From contig NC_080049.1 of assembly GCF_026212465.1 (NCBI RefSeq), positions 23,078,872 to 23,142,871 on the forward strand: a stretch of 64,000 nt of DNA, read 5' to 3'. Below are positions 11,094 through 21,894 of the stretch, piece by piece. The stretch's first letter is position 1; each line of letters opens with the position of its first letter. The notes beneath the pieces are model-generated. The model did no database searches. It saw only the letters and a list, made by a program, of their open reading frames with translations, and was not told the DNA's origin. This stretch comes from Amaranthus tricolor (taxonomy: Eukaryota > Streptophyta > Magnoliopsida > Caryophyllales > Amaranthaceae). The translations under genes were made by a program, and so were the position numbers.

Positions 11094-13126
11094 TATTGTG
11101 ATGGGATTGATTTGATTTATCGTTAAAGATGTTTTTCTTTTAATAGATAAACTATCGACTATTAATTAATGGATTATTCCTAAGGTTTAATTGAAATTCT
11201 AATAGCTAGCTAGGGTAGTACGTACTAGGATTAATACAATCATTTGCATTTGTCCATAAAAATACCAACTTTTAATTAACCATGAACAATAGCAACTTAA
11301 GGGAAAATCAAACTATAGCAGATTATATGACGAAACAAATTGATAAATTAACTCATAAACTAAAGTTGATATTATTTTAGAAAAAAAACCTCTTTAAGTT
11401 GGTGTTATTAATATTTAATCAAAAGTTAGATATTATTTTAAGAAAATTAAGAAACAATTGTAATATTAAGGGAAATGTTTTGTTATATCTAAGGCTGAAA
11501 TAATTCAACACAAACAAGTTGAGCAAGTTGAAGAAGGGAGTATTCCAAATCTATTAGCGAAACATAGTAGTTTTACAAAGATAGGAAATGAAAGACAAAC
11601 AATGAGATGTTACGTGGTGCATAATTTGAACAAAGTACATTGAATCATGTAAAAAGAACCCACGTACGCATGAAGTGGCAAGGTTCAACGGACAGTTTTA
11701 TTTTATAGATTATAACCAACTTATTTTCGATCAACTTGCATGCATCCCAAGCATCCAACTCTCTATATTGTCCGAGTTGCCTACATGGCGTGGGTCACTT
11801 TCGATAGCTTAAGAAAAGACTACATCTAAGTGTACAAACTCATGGTTATCTACTGAATTTTGATTCAACGTTGGATGAGGATGAAAGCGGAAGGACAAAC
11901 CAAAATATGGAAAAAAAAAAAAAAAAAGAGGGGGGCAGTTTGTGTTAAAAAGGAACGATTAAAGATGATTAATATGAGTTAAAGGGTTTTTATAACGATG
12001 CTTATCGGAATTTGGTGTCATGGTTAGTGACAATAATTCATATATTATAGTCAATTTTGTGGGAACAATTTATAAATAATGTAAATTTTGACCCCATAAT
12101 TTATAAATGATTCAAATAATAATTATAGTATACTTTTTCAAAAATAATAAGACTATATAGAGAATAAAAGTCAGCTCTAAATTTTTAAAAATAATAAATG
12201 AGTTATTTTCATTTTCGTAAATAAAAGTTTATTTTAGTAAAAATCGAAGTTTATTCCATTTATTTATACATATAATCTACAGAAAACAAAAAACAATTTA
12301 TCAAAAATAATTTTGTTTTAGCAAATTAAGATACATTTCTTTAATTTTTTGAATAAAGCTTTCCTTTTTTTTCAATAATACCTTAAATAAAGAGTCATAC
12401 CACATTCACATCAAAGATAAAAATTAGCAAGTACATAAAAACCGTAAACAAAGATAATTCAAAATTAACAAAACTACGATCGTCGTATATGAGATCTAAC
12501 AATTCTGAATATCCTCTTCCACATCGCTGTTTGACACAGCCTTCTACGAAGGGGTCTTTCGATGTATTGTAGTCTTGAGATAGAATTGAATTTGATGTAA
12601 TTGATGGTAATTGCAATTTTAGTATCTGCTGCATTGTCGCATTAATCTTTACCAACAAATCAATTACAACCGAAACTTCATAACTCCAAACTGTCACGAA
12701 GAGAGATATCAAAAGCCAATGGGTAAAACAACTTTCCTATAGGTAGAGAACAAATATTTATTTTAATCATATTTAAAAAGCTTAAAACGGATTAATTTAG
12801 GGACTTATCATCAACCAAAAGATTAATAATAGCCCCAAATCAACTATGAGGATTAGGATTTTTTTGAGAGGAAAGAGAGAAAAGGAGAGGGAGGCAATTG
12901 GTTTTTAAAATATATACGTTTCTTTAATTCAACAACAATCTATATGTCGGAATCTATCTGTTTAATTACACTAGATTAATATGATAATTATAACAATGTT
13001 TAAAGAAATATGCTAATCAACAGCTAATTCCATATATGATTTAAAGAAATCGTGAATCATTATATATGACAGAGTATGTAACACATTATCAAATTTCAAC
13101 CATCAATTTAAAATAAAAGCCTCTAA
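11094..13126. other. Unassigned spacer
   Basis: AT-rich with a poly-A run near 11912-11927. A 105-codon minus-strand frame (12395-12712) has hydrophobic ends and no motif I recognise; without other support I do not call it a gene. Confidence 0.4.
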
Positions 13127-13440
13127 CGACTCGTTTGGTTAGTAGTATTAAATAGTGGTAATGGAAATGATTTATAGTGTAAAATTTCATCAAAAGTTTT
13201 ATATCATTACCATGGTAATGAAACTTTGATCACAAAAAAGTTCTTTTGTTTACAAATTTCCATACCATTTAATATCACATCTCCCAATTGTAATGCATTG
13301 AAATGAATTTTATGAAGAAAATGAAATTATTAAAGTTAAACAAGCATAACCATCAAGGTAAATAAGAGATTTTTCAGCCCAAACTACACTAGTTTTTCAT
13401 TCCCATTACCATCATTTATTACTATCTACCAAACGGGTCG
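13127..13440. mobile_element. Harbinger/Tourist-like MITE, copy 1
   Basis: 314 bp with terminal inverted repeats: left CGACTCGTTTGGT, right (inverted) CGACCCGTTTGGT. It shares TIRs and interior words (AATGGAAATGATTTATAGTG, TTCCCATTACCATC) with 15554-15866 and 23314-23624. Flanks are TAA and GTA, consistent with a decayed 3-bp duplication. It has no coding capacity and lies about 840 bp upstream of the RAV start codon. Confidence 0.8.
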
Positions 13441-14279
13441 GTATTGTTATACTTCACCATCACTCATAACCACTATCCTTCTAATATTCTGTTAGCTAAT
13501 ATTTTGTTAGCTATATGTTTTACGATCTCCATGTTGTCGATTTAAAAATCAAGAATCATTGCAAATCAAAAATAGTACTATTGTCATTGATTAGTTATTG
13601 GGACTTTTATTCATTTTAATTTTATATTCTTCCATGGTAAAATATGACTAGCTACTTCAATTTATTCCAATTATGGAAGTCAATGTTGTTCGTTTTCTAT
13701 TTAGTCTCGACTTCAAATTAAAAAAGATGTAGTCTATATATTATACAATGTAAATTTTTTGAAAACTACATTATACTAGAAATAATTGACCAAGACTAGC
13801 TTGATTTGATTAATTTCACACAAGAAAGGTATGAGTATTAGTACAATATTTAATTAGGGCTTTGCACATGCTCCATATATTATAAAAAATTTAAATGAGA
13901 CAATCTCATAGTAAGACTATCTCTTTGGACTTATCTAATATATATTTATTGTCTTAAAAGTGGTCAATTATTCTAAAAAAAGGGTCAATTATAATCTTAA
14001 TGCGACCACTTATAATTTTAAAGTGGTAACTTGTAATCCTATATGTGTCTCAACGATAGTCTTGTACATATTTAAATAATTAGAAGCTTCTATACTTAAT
14101 TAGCAGCCACTTGACTCTATCATTCACCAAATTATTTATAGCTTCCTTGTTACCAAACCCACCAAGAAACCAAATCTTTCTACGATCATAGTTCTAAAAT
14201 TGTTCCCATCTTTATTTCTATATATATTAGCCCTAATTCTAGTTACAACTATATAATTTTATTTCTCTTTTATTTATTT
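13441..14279 (+). promoter_or_regulatory. Upstream region of the RAV-like gene
   Basis: No other gene fits here. TATA-like runs occur at about 14219-14227 and 14250-14256. The first is better placed for a leader before the ATG at 14280 or 14304. No specific operator could be assigned. Confidence 0.4.
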
Positions 14280-15197
14280 TTGCATCAAAAGACAATCACA
14301 AATATGGATTGGGATCCCTATTATTCTTGTCCTGCAATATCTTGTACATCCTCATCTTCTTCTGAACCACTCAAAATTCATACCATAAAACCAACTAACA
14401 CAAAAAAATCATTGCCTTCAAAATACAAAGGGGTAGTCCCTCAACCAAATGGTCGTTGGAGTGCCCAACTATACCAAGATAATAAGCGAGTTTGGATTGG
14501 GACTTTCGACTGCAAGGACTTAGCAGCTTATGCTTATGACTTAGCTGTCATTCGATTTCGAGGCCAACAAGCCATAACAAATTTCCCTATATGGAGATAC
14601 TCTAATAATCTCCATCTAGACTTCCTTTCGTCACATTCTAAGATCCGGGTCATAGACATGCTCCGCAACCAAACCTACCAAGATGAGCTTATCCGATTCA
14701 AGCGTGCCCGATTCGCCAAAAACCATGCTAGGCGGGCAGCTCAAGTAGACGACCATGAATGGGATCGGTTATTTGAGAAGGTGTTAACACCAAGTGATGT
14801 GGGGAAAGTTCGTAGACTTGTGATTCCCAAGCATTATGCTGAGAATTATTTACCTAAAATGTCTGAGGTTGGAGGGATGATGTTGTGTTTTGAGGATAGA
14901 TTAAAGGATAAAATGTGGAGGTTAAAGTATTGTTATTGGAACAGTAGTCAAAACTATGTGTTAACCAAAGGGTGGGGAGAGTTTGTTAAGGACAAGGGTT
15001 TGAAACATGGAGATAGTGTTGTTTTTTATAGTACTTTTGTGGGTTCTCATAGGCGGTTTTGCATTGATATAAAATGTAAAAAGGTTGTGGAAATGGATAG
15101 TGAAAAGAGTAGTGATGGTAGCGGGGATGGTGTTGCATTAGCGTGCTCCAAGAATTTAAGGTTGTTTGGAGTTGATATAATATGTCCACTCAATTAA
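14280..15197 (+). CDS. RAV/TEM-like AP2-B3 transcription factor
   Basis: A single-exon frame of 305 residues, intronless like most RAV genes. An AP2/ERF domain at residues 48-103 contains KYKGVVPQPNGRW, RVWIGTFD, AYDLAVIRFRG and TNFP. A B3 DNA-binding domain at about 163-268 contains LFEKVLTPSDVGKVRRLVIP, WRLKYCYWNSSQNYVLTKGW and LKHGDSVVFY. Near the C-terminus RLFGV (294-298) is the known repression motif of RAV/B3 repressors. The family binds bipartite sites (CAACA for AP2, CACCTG for B3) in the nucleus and includes repressors of flowering and growth. The protein is somewhat shorter than usual; the AP2 part is divergent (CKDLAAYAYD in place of an Glu-rich stretch). Translation could start at Met1 or at Met9 (MDWDPYY). 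An AATAAA lies at 15251. The role as a repressor is inferred from the motif. Confidence 0.95.
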   Translation: MHQKTITNMDWDPYYSCPAISCTSSSSSEPLKIHTIKPTNTKKSLPSKYKGVVPQPNGRWSAQLYQDNKRVWIGTFDCKDLAAYAYDLAVIRFRGQQAITNFPIWRYSNNLHLDFLSSHSKIRVIDMLRNQTYQDELIRFKRARFAKNHARRAAQVDDHEWDRLFEKVLTPSDVGKVRRLVIPKHYAENYLPKMSEVGGMMLCFEDRLKDKMWRLKYCYWNSSQNYVLTKGWGEFVKDKGLKHGDSVVFYSTFVGSHRRFCIDIKCKKVVEMDSEKSSDGSGDGVALACSKNLRLFGVDIICPLN

Positions 15198-15553
15198 ACC
15201 AGTTATTAGGCCGCAACACGTTGCATTAGCCGCGTTGTAAAAGTTTTCAAAATAAATGAATTAATATTTTTAGCGTTGTAAAGGGGTTAAAAAAAACTAC
15301 ATTTTGAGCTTTTTCAAGGGATGTCTTATGATTCAACCAATATTTAAGCGTTACAATAACCGCATCACTCCCATTACCTCATCACTAATTTGTTACCGCG
15401 ATTGTACTACCGCATTTTTACACCTAGTGTATTAAGATGTTATTACATAGTGTAAATCTTTGATTTCTTTCATTCTTTAGGTTTTAATTGTACAAAAAGG
15501 TTAACTTGGTTTTAACAAGTCACATAAGTATGTTTTTTAAGTTAATACCTTTA
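15198..15553 (+). other. 3' flank of RAV-like gene
   Basis: AATAAA at 15251-15256 is a candidate poly(A) signal. Nothing else is supported before the MITE. Confidence 0.4.
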
Positions 15554-15866
15554 CGACCTGTTTGTAGTAGGTATTAAGTTGTGGAAATGATAACGAAAAA
15601 TTAGTGTAATTTTGATAGTTTTATCTCTTGACAAATTTATTGACTATTCTATTCTCCTTTAACAATCTTAGTTTCTTCAAAAAATTCATTCTAATGCATT
15701 ATCATTTGAACATGTCGTATTAGGTGGTAATAGAAAATGTGAACAATTTTTTTTTATGATCAATGTTACATTACCATGGGAGTTACATGATAAATATTAT
15801 GAAAATTTACACTACAAATTATTCCTATTATCACCAATTTATTTGTATCGTTAATCAAACAGACTG
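15554..15866. mobile_element. Harbinger/Tourist-like MITE, copy 2
   Basis: 313 bp, flanked by TTA on both sides (15551-15553 and 15867-15869). TIR is CGACCTGTTTG on the left, inverted CAGTCTGTTTG on the right. Same family as 13127-13440 and 23314-23624. It begins 357 bp after the RAV stop codon. Confidence 0.82.
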
Positions 15867-15879
15867 TTAATAATTAGGT

Positions 15880-16800
15880 ATATTCTGAGTCGTTGAGTCA
15901 AGCTCCAAATCTCACCTTAATGGAAGTGAGTTCGATCACCTCGTAGCATACTCTTTGGCTTGCACGTTTGAGAACGAAGTTGTGAGTGCAAGGAAGTATG
16001 AGAGCATATGTTTTGAGTCAATCAATGAAGTGATTAATGAGGATGGTTTAGAGTGCCTTAATGATGGGAAGGCACGAAGATTGGGGGACAGTGAAGGTCG
16101 CTTGACCAGTAGAGCATGTACGGCTTGGTCGAGCCATGAAGCAGCGACAAACCAGTAGGCGCTGAAGTCACGCTCGACTAGTCGAATAAGGGTGCTCGAT
16201 CGAGCACTGCACAGCACGCAAAACAGAATGTTTCCGTTTTAATTCTCGATTTTGTTTGGGCTTTTAGCCATTAGTCCTAAGGCTCCCAAATATTTCATGG
16301 GACTATATAATGGGTCTTAAGAGTTCATGAGGGCAGAAGAGAGCACCTAATACTAAGAGTTAACTAGGGTTTTAGCCAAGAGAGTTCACTTCACTTGTAT
16401 TAGGGTATTTGAGAGAAATTGACATCAAAAGTTCCATCTTTGCTTTGAGAAGTTGTTCTTGAAGCTTGTAAGGTGAGTCATTAATGTATTCTTGAGTATA
16501 TTAATGATAAGATACTTGTTTTAAGGGAGAGGTATCTTTAAATACCTCATATATCTTGTGTTTTTGCCTCTCCATTGTTGTGCTCTGTTTTGGTTGATTT
16601 TCTTTGTATTTATTTGTTGTTTGTTTCTTCACCATTTTCATATCCCATTCACAACAATTGGTATCAGAGCTTTAAGTTATATTTGTGGGTTGTTTGGTGG
16701 GTGAAATATAGGGTATTTGGTGAAGAAACAAGATGGGTGATGTTGTAAAGTTTCATATTCCATTGTTTGATGGAAAAATGAATTTTTTGTAAAGTATATT
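15880..16800 (+). mobile_element. Truncated copia element: 5' LTR, PBS and start of gag
   Basis: An LTR-like region ends CACAACA at 16656. A TATA box (CTATATAA) is at 16303. A perfect PBS, TGGTATCAGAGC, is at 16659-16670. A Gag-like start follows at 16732 (ATGGGTGATG...), reading MGDVVKFHIPLFDGKMNF, the typical opening of one copia Gag group. The frame stops after about 20 codons and the similarity is lost by about 16800. I see no second LTR. The left LTR boundary is not resolved. Confidence 0.72.
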
Positions 16801-17005
16801 TTGAGCCAGTATGGTGAAGAGTAATCGGCTGTATTAATAATAAAGATCCTAGTTAATTAGCATTAAAATAACGACTAGATGACTTTACAACAAAAACTGT
16901 TTTACACAAACATTGTATTTCGATTTTCCATAGATATTTGAACAGTGGATGAAAGCTGCAAAATCAAGTTTTTTCATTAAGTTTTAATATACATAAAATA
17001 ATATA

Positions 17006-17073
17006 GTCCCTCCTATTTTAATCAAATATTACATTTAGTTTGACACTAATTTTAAGTAAAGGGGAGGAGGGAC
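17006..17073. repeat. Very short Stowaway-like palindromic element
   Basis: 68 bp with ends GTCCCTCCTATTTTA and inverted GTCCCTCCTCCCCTTTA, next to a TA dinucleotide on the left. This matches the CTCCCTCC-type TIR style of Stowaway MITEs. Probably a deletion derivative. Confidence 0.5.
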
Positions 17074-17118
17074 CACTTGGGAGGGGTGGGTAAGGGAAAA
17101 AGATAAGAGAGTAATATA

Positions 17119-17541
17119 TTCATTTCGTTCTCTAATGAAGTTTCCACAAGAAATATTCACGGGAATTAAAAAAAATAAAATCTTTTAGATAATGAATATA
17201 ATATTTTATTGAATAATAAATTTGAAGGAGGATAAATGGGATCATAAACACTAAAAAAAATATTAAAAGAAAGTGAAAAAAGTATGAGAACCACAACTAA
17301 AATATTAAAATAAAGTGAGGATAATGGAAAACATGTGAGAACATAAAAAATATTAAAATATTAAAATAAAGTTAGTAGAAAATATATGGGGACCATAAAC
17401 ATTATTAAAATATTAAAATGAAAATGAATAAAGTTATTTTTGTCCAAAATTTGTGATATAAATAGAAAAAATCTTTATTGAAAAACAATTAAAACACCTT
17501 AAAATATCAAATAAAAGCTTCTTTAAAGAACAAAGAGAGCA
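17119..17541. mobile_element. Stowaway-type MITE, 0.42 kb family, copy 1
   Basis: Inverted relative to 42343-42759: left end CGTTCTCTAATGAAG, right end TTAAAGAACAAAGAGAG. It is flanked by TA dinucleotides. The interior holds repeated AAAATATTAAAATAAAG units and GGGGACCATAAAC words, seen again in the other two copies (42343-42759 and 53237-53678). Confidence 0.72.
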
Positions 17542-17545
17542 TAAT

Positions 17546-19100
17546 TTAACAGTAATTATGTGAATTGTTGAATCAAATAAGGACATATATAACTAAATAA
17601 GTAAGGAAAAAATATTTCGATATAAGAAAATAGGACGTTTATAAATATATCCTTGAGAAAATAAAATATTTAATTAGATAGAATCCATAGGCTTTTCATA
17701 ACTATTATATATACGGACATTATAAGTGATGAAGCATGTATGATTATCTTTGTCCCAAATAAGACTTGTTGTTCCTTTGCAGTTGCAGCCAATAATCAAA
17801 TTAAAATAGAATTTTCATAAGAAAAAGGACAAGGGTTAATGGGGAATCGGCTCATCGGCTCATTTTTATCATGTGTCCGTGATGTTTTTGAGTGTCCTAA
17901 GCAATTATAACACCTAATTACTGCCCAGAGACTAATGATAAGAATCCTAAAGCAGTTGAGGAAAAATAGAATATTTCAAAAAACCCTTAAATATAACAAG
18001 ACGCAAAGTTAACCAGGTTCATCGCTCATCCAACGTAAATTAAGTCCTTAAACGAAATTGTTATTGTTGATATGAAATGAAGCTTCAATGGAAAAATTAC
18101 AATTGTGGTTGGTTTAGAGTTGGAGAAAAGATGTTAGGATTCTAAATTACACTTTAGAGAGAGAGAAAATAAGGGATCAGTAGTCTCCACATTGAATTAG
18201 TGTGGGATTATAAGTTAGTTTCAATAATGAAACACGAAAGTGTAAGAAACACTTAACTTACCTGAATGTAAAGCGTCAATGAAGTCAACTGCTGGTGGAC
18301 TGGAAGTGTGATATGACTCTTTCGCGGAAGTGACTTACATGCCTACGGGGTGATCTCCTGGAAAATCCCTCCGACGCTCAAGTCAATTAGGAGATAGAAT
18401 TCAACGAAAGTATGATGATTGATTGCATGTCCGACTAATAGATATCAAGATGTTTGTGGATTATGTTTAGTGTATTGATAGAAGTATGACGGCTGTAAAT
18501 TTTGACAGAGTAACAGTAGGCAATATGTAAGGTTAGACAATTAATGAATTTTGTATCAAGTATATATAGTGATTAAATCAAGGGTAAGAAAGTAATTCAA
18601 TGCATCAAACATGAGCATTATGGGTGGTAGTGGTAGATATTGGATTTGACCAGCAGTTAGAGTTTGTAGAACGAGTCATATAAGCTCCTTGATTGTAATT
18701 TAAGGTCAACGAGAAATGAAAGTCAACAGGGTATTTAGGTAATTTCACAATAATAATTAAATAAATAAATAAATAATTTAATGTTACCATAACAAAAATA
18801 TTTATAGCTTATACCTAATTCCACTTACAATAGAATCGATTAAAAAAACACTAGAGCATGAACAAAATGAACTCTAAACTCTAAAGTCTTGTCGTCTTGA
18901 TCTGCCTGAAAAGCCAACTCGACTTAAAAAACTTTGATACCATATTGAGCCATGTTAGGGTCTGTTTCAAGACTCTAAAAATGGATGTAGTGGCAAGAAT
19001 TTCGTAGGCCCTTAATATTTCACATATATGATAAACTGATCTTGGATAGATTTTGCAGTGGCTTCACTCACCAAGCAGTCTCTTCCTTCTCACCTTTAAT
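17546..19100. other. Unassigned spacer with an unclassified repeat
   Basis: No gene supported. At about 18235-18430 the segment with AAACACTTAACTTACCTGAA and CCTGGAAAATCCCTCCGACG reappears in diverged form at 53765-53985, so it is a dispersed repeat, probably an LTR or DNA-transposon fragment of unknown class. Confidence 0.45.
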
Positions 19101-19103
19101 ACT

Positions 19104-19402
19104 AACAAATATTTGAATAACGAGTTTAGAGAGAAAAAAAGAAAAAGAAAGGGAAGAGAGGGGAGAAAAGGAAGGAAAGAGAAATAAAAAGAAATAATTC
19201 TTATTTGATTAGGAAAGAAGGGAAGGGAAAGAAACTGAACCCTTCAAATCTTTCCAATATTAAAAAAAATTAATAACTTAACAAAAATTATTCATCTAAT
19301 TTTTCCAAAATTTCTTCCCTCTTATTTTGTTATTCAAATAAGGGACTTTTCATCCCTCCAAATCCCTCCAAAAATCAACAAAAAAAATTAAACCAAACAT
19401 AA
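19104..19402. mobile_element. Probable MITE with purine-rich/pyrimidine-rich arms, copy 1
   Basis: The left arm is almost pure purine (about 19126-19225), the right arm pyrimidine-rich (19315-19380). Interior words CCCTTCAAATCTTT and TTTTCATCCCTCCAAAT match those of 62105-62400. Ends are approximate. Confidence 0.45.
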
Positions 19403-19659
19403 ACAAATCAATTATTAAAAAAAAAAAATCAAAATTTAGCACTTAAGATTTGAGAAAGTTGATGAAAGAAAATTGAAAAAGGTAGAAAATAAGAAGATAA
19501 CAGAGAGCCAAAGAGGTGCCGCCTGTGAAGAACCGAAGACGAGACTCTTGAACACTTACTGAAGAACTATATTAGAATTTAGGTTTGCATACTTTTCAAT
19601 CTTTCATCAAACAATGGGCCAGGTTATAAGCTTATTTAAAGTTGGGCCTATTATTATGG

Positions 19660-19875
19660 TTAATGGTCTCCGGATTACGGTTTACACCATATCGGAAAAT
19701 ATTAAGCTTTCCGGTCTGGTCTGGTCTAAAAATTTTAAAACCTAAATCGGATCGAAAACTAATTTTTTCAAAAAAAGTCGGACCAGACCATTTAGATCAT
19801 AGACCAAACCAAATGCTTAAATTACGGTTTTTTCTGATTTAGTTTACGATTTTGACCAAATTTTATTCAGCCCTA
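19660..19875. mobile_element. hAT non-autonomous element, right-end fragment
   Basis: Matches the right 200 bp of the hAT element at 46847-48206: CCGGTCTGGTCTGGTCTAAA, AAATTTTAAAACC, GGACCAGACCATTTAGA, CATAGACCAAACCAAATG and the terminus TTCAGCCCTA. No left terminus was found, so it appears truncated. Confidence 0.65.
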
Positions 19876-19879
19876 AAAA

Positions 19880-21894
19880 GAATAAGGAGGGAAATAACTA
19901 ACTCAGCTGGCTCATAACAAACTAAGCCAGCTATTACACTTATTCTATCTCCTAACAAACTTGTAACAATATAACTATTTGGTAACATCAATAATTATAC
20001 AATAGCTTCTTGATCTATTCTAGCTAGTTGAGTGCATACTCATGTTTACTTTGGCCTTACCGAGCAAGGTCAAAGAATGTTGTATGTTGTCTCTTGGGAT
20101 TTCTCCTTTCCAGAACACATAGAAATGGTATGGGTCGGATTTGGATAGGGTACAACTAAACTCAAATTCAGATTTTTTTTTTTTTTTTATAGGATCTAGA
20201 ATCGGACCTAAATTTATAGGGTTTTAAATTTTAGACTCAGACCTTGACCCATAGGGTTTGGTAGCTCTAGAGTTTGGATCTGGATACAAAATAATTTTTT
20301 TTTCCTGAAAATTTTTATATAGTAATTTATATACAATAATTTTCCTCCATTCGTACAAAATTATTTTAATTTTCAACTAACAAGGATTTTCAAATACTTT
20401 ATACTAATTGAGCGACTAAATATATAAAGCTTTCCAACAATGAATTTCTTAATACGAAATATTTATCAAGTCTTTCGATTTTTAAAGTATAGATACAATA
20501 ACCACATTTCAAATTAAATTAACCGACAAAATTCCAAATTACATAATGGTCTAAAATATAACAAAATTTCAAAATCAAACAATTAAATACACATAATAGC
20601 TAATATATAATTTTGAAAAAGAATGTAAATGCATCTATGGGTCGGATATGGGTCTAAAAAAGGTGGATCTAGATCCTTAAATAAAGGTCGGGTCGGAACT
20701 AAGCCCTTTTACATCCCTATATGGCTTTGTGAGCTACTATTTCAGTCTTCTGGGGTTACTGTGCTATTTCTATTGTGCTTTTGTGTTTCAAGTCACCTGA
20801 GTTGTTGGTCCTCCTTTGCTGTAGTCCCCTATCCTAGATGTGTCAACATTCATGATTAAGTAAAGCTCTTCTTGATGGCTGGGGTAGTGATCTTGTCTAA
20901 ACCCATAATATTCTCTGAGCATTATGCACCTCTTGGTTTGGTTCAACATTTCTTTGGCTGATTACTAAGCTTACTGATGAGTATAATAAGATTTCTTTAT
21001 ATAGGGGTTAGAAGATGCTTACTGGTAATCATGATCATTAAAAAGTCACAACCTCTACCCCTTCACTTGCTCTTAAGTCTTAGTAGCTATGTCTTTTATC
21101 TCTTAATATTCTTTATAATAAATCTAAATAATACAAGCACTTTATCACAAATTTTCGTGAGAGACCATCTTTAATTAGGCCATTTTTAAAATATTATAAG
21201 TAGGCATTAAGAATGATATAAGTAGATATTTAGGATATTGAAAATAGGCATTAAGAACATGGTAAGTAAACATTAAGTATAATGTAAACAGTCATTAAGA
21301 ATACAATAAGTATATTTAATGGGCTGATCTTGAAATACGTCTTTTAAAAAGACGGTCTCTCAAGAGACTAGCTGGCACTTTATTATTGCTAGCATTCTAA
21401 AAGTCATATTAACCAAAGGATACATAAAATCTCATTACTAACATATACTTTTCCTTTATTACGAATTTCTCTTAAATCTTAATACTTGCCTTTTGACACT
21501 CAAATTTTATTTCTTTACGTTGATGTATCTGTTGATGAGTTGGCATGTTATTAATAGACCAAGTAAAAGAAAATCATAACATTGCCTCACCTTAAAATCT
21601 TGGAATGAGCCATTAATTTTCAAAACTCGATATAAGACTAGATATTTTTTTCTACGCCAACAAAGCTAGTCTTTCTCAAAAATTCACTTGCAAGACTCTC
21701 CGTCACAGAAAATGATTGCTCAAGTGAAACTACCGATGCAATGATGCATGGTCTTACCACTCGCATTATATACAGCTATTACCACTTATGACTTGTACAG
21801 GTACTCTGACATACTTATATGCTTACAAGCATGATGTATTGATGTGTTTTAGTATGTACATATTACATAAAATTGTGGCTTGAGACAACTCTGT
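19880..21894. other. Unassigned spacer
   Basis: AT-rich. At 20120-20719 repeated GGGTCGGAT-like words near both ends hint at another hAT-like MITE, but no target duplication matches. A 76-codon frame at 20629-20859 is not recognisable. Nothing else is supported. Confidence 0.35.

Noticed and set aside
12395..12712. 105-codon minus-strand frame
   Set aside because: No motif, odd composition and hydrophobic ends in an AT-rich spacer; no splice or promoter evidence.
20120..20719. Possible hAT MITE with GGGTCGG words
   Set aside because: The ends are only loosely inverted and the flanking 8-bp sequences do not match.
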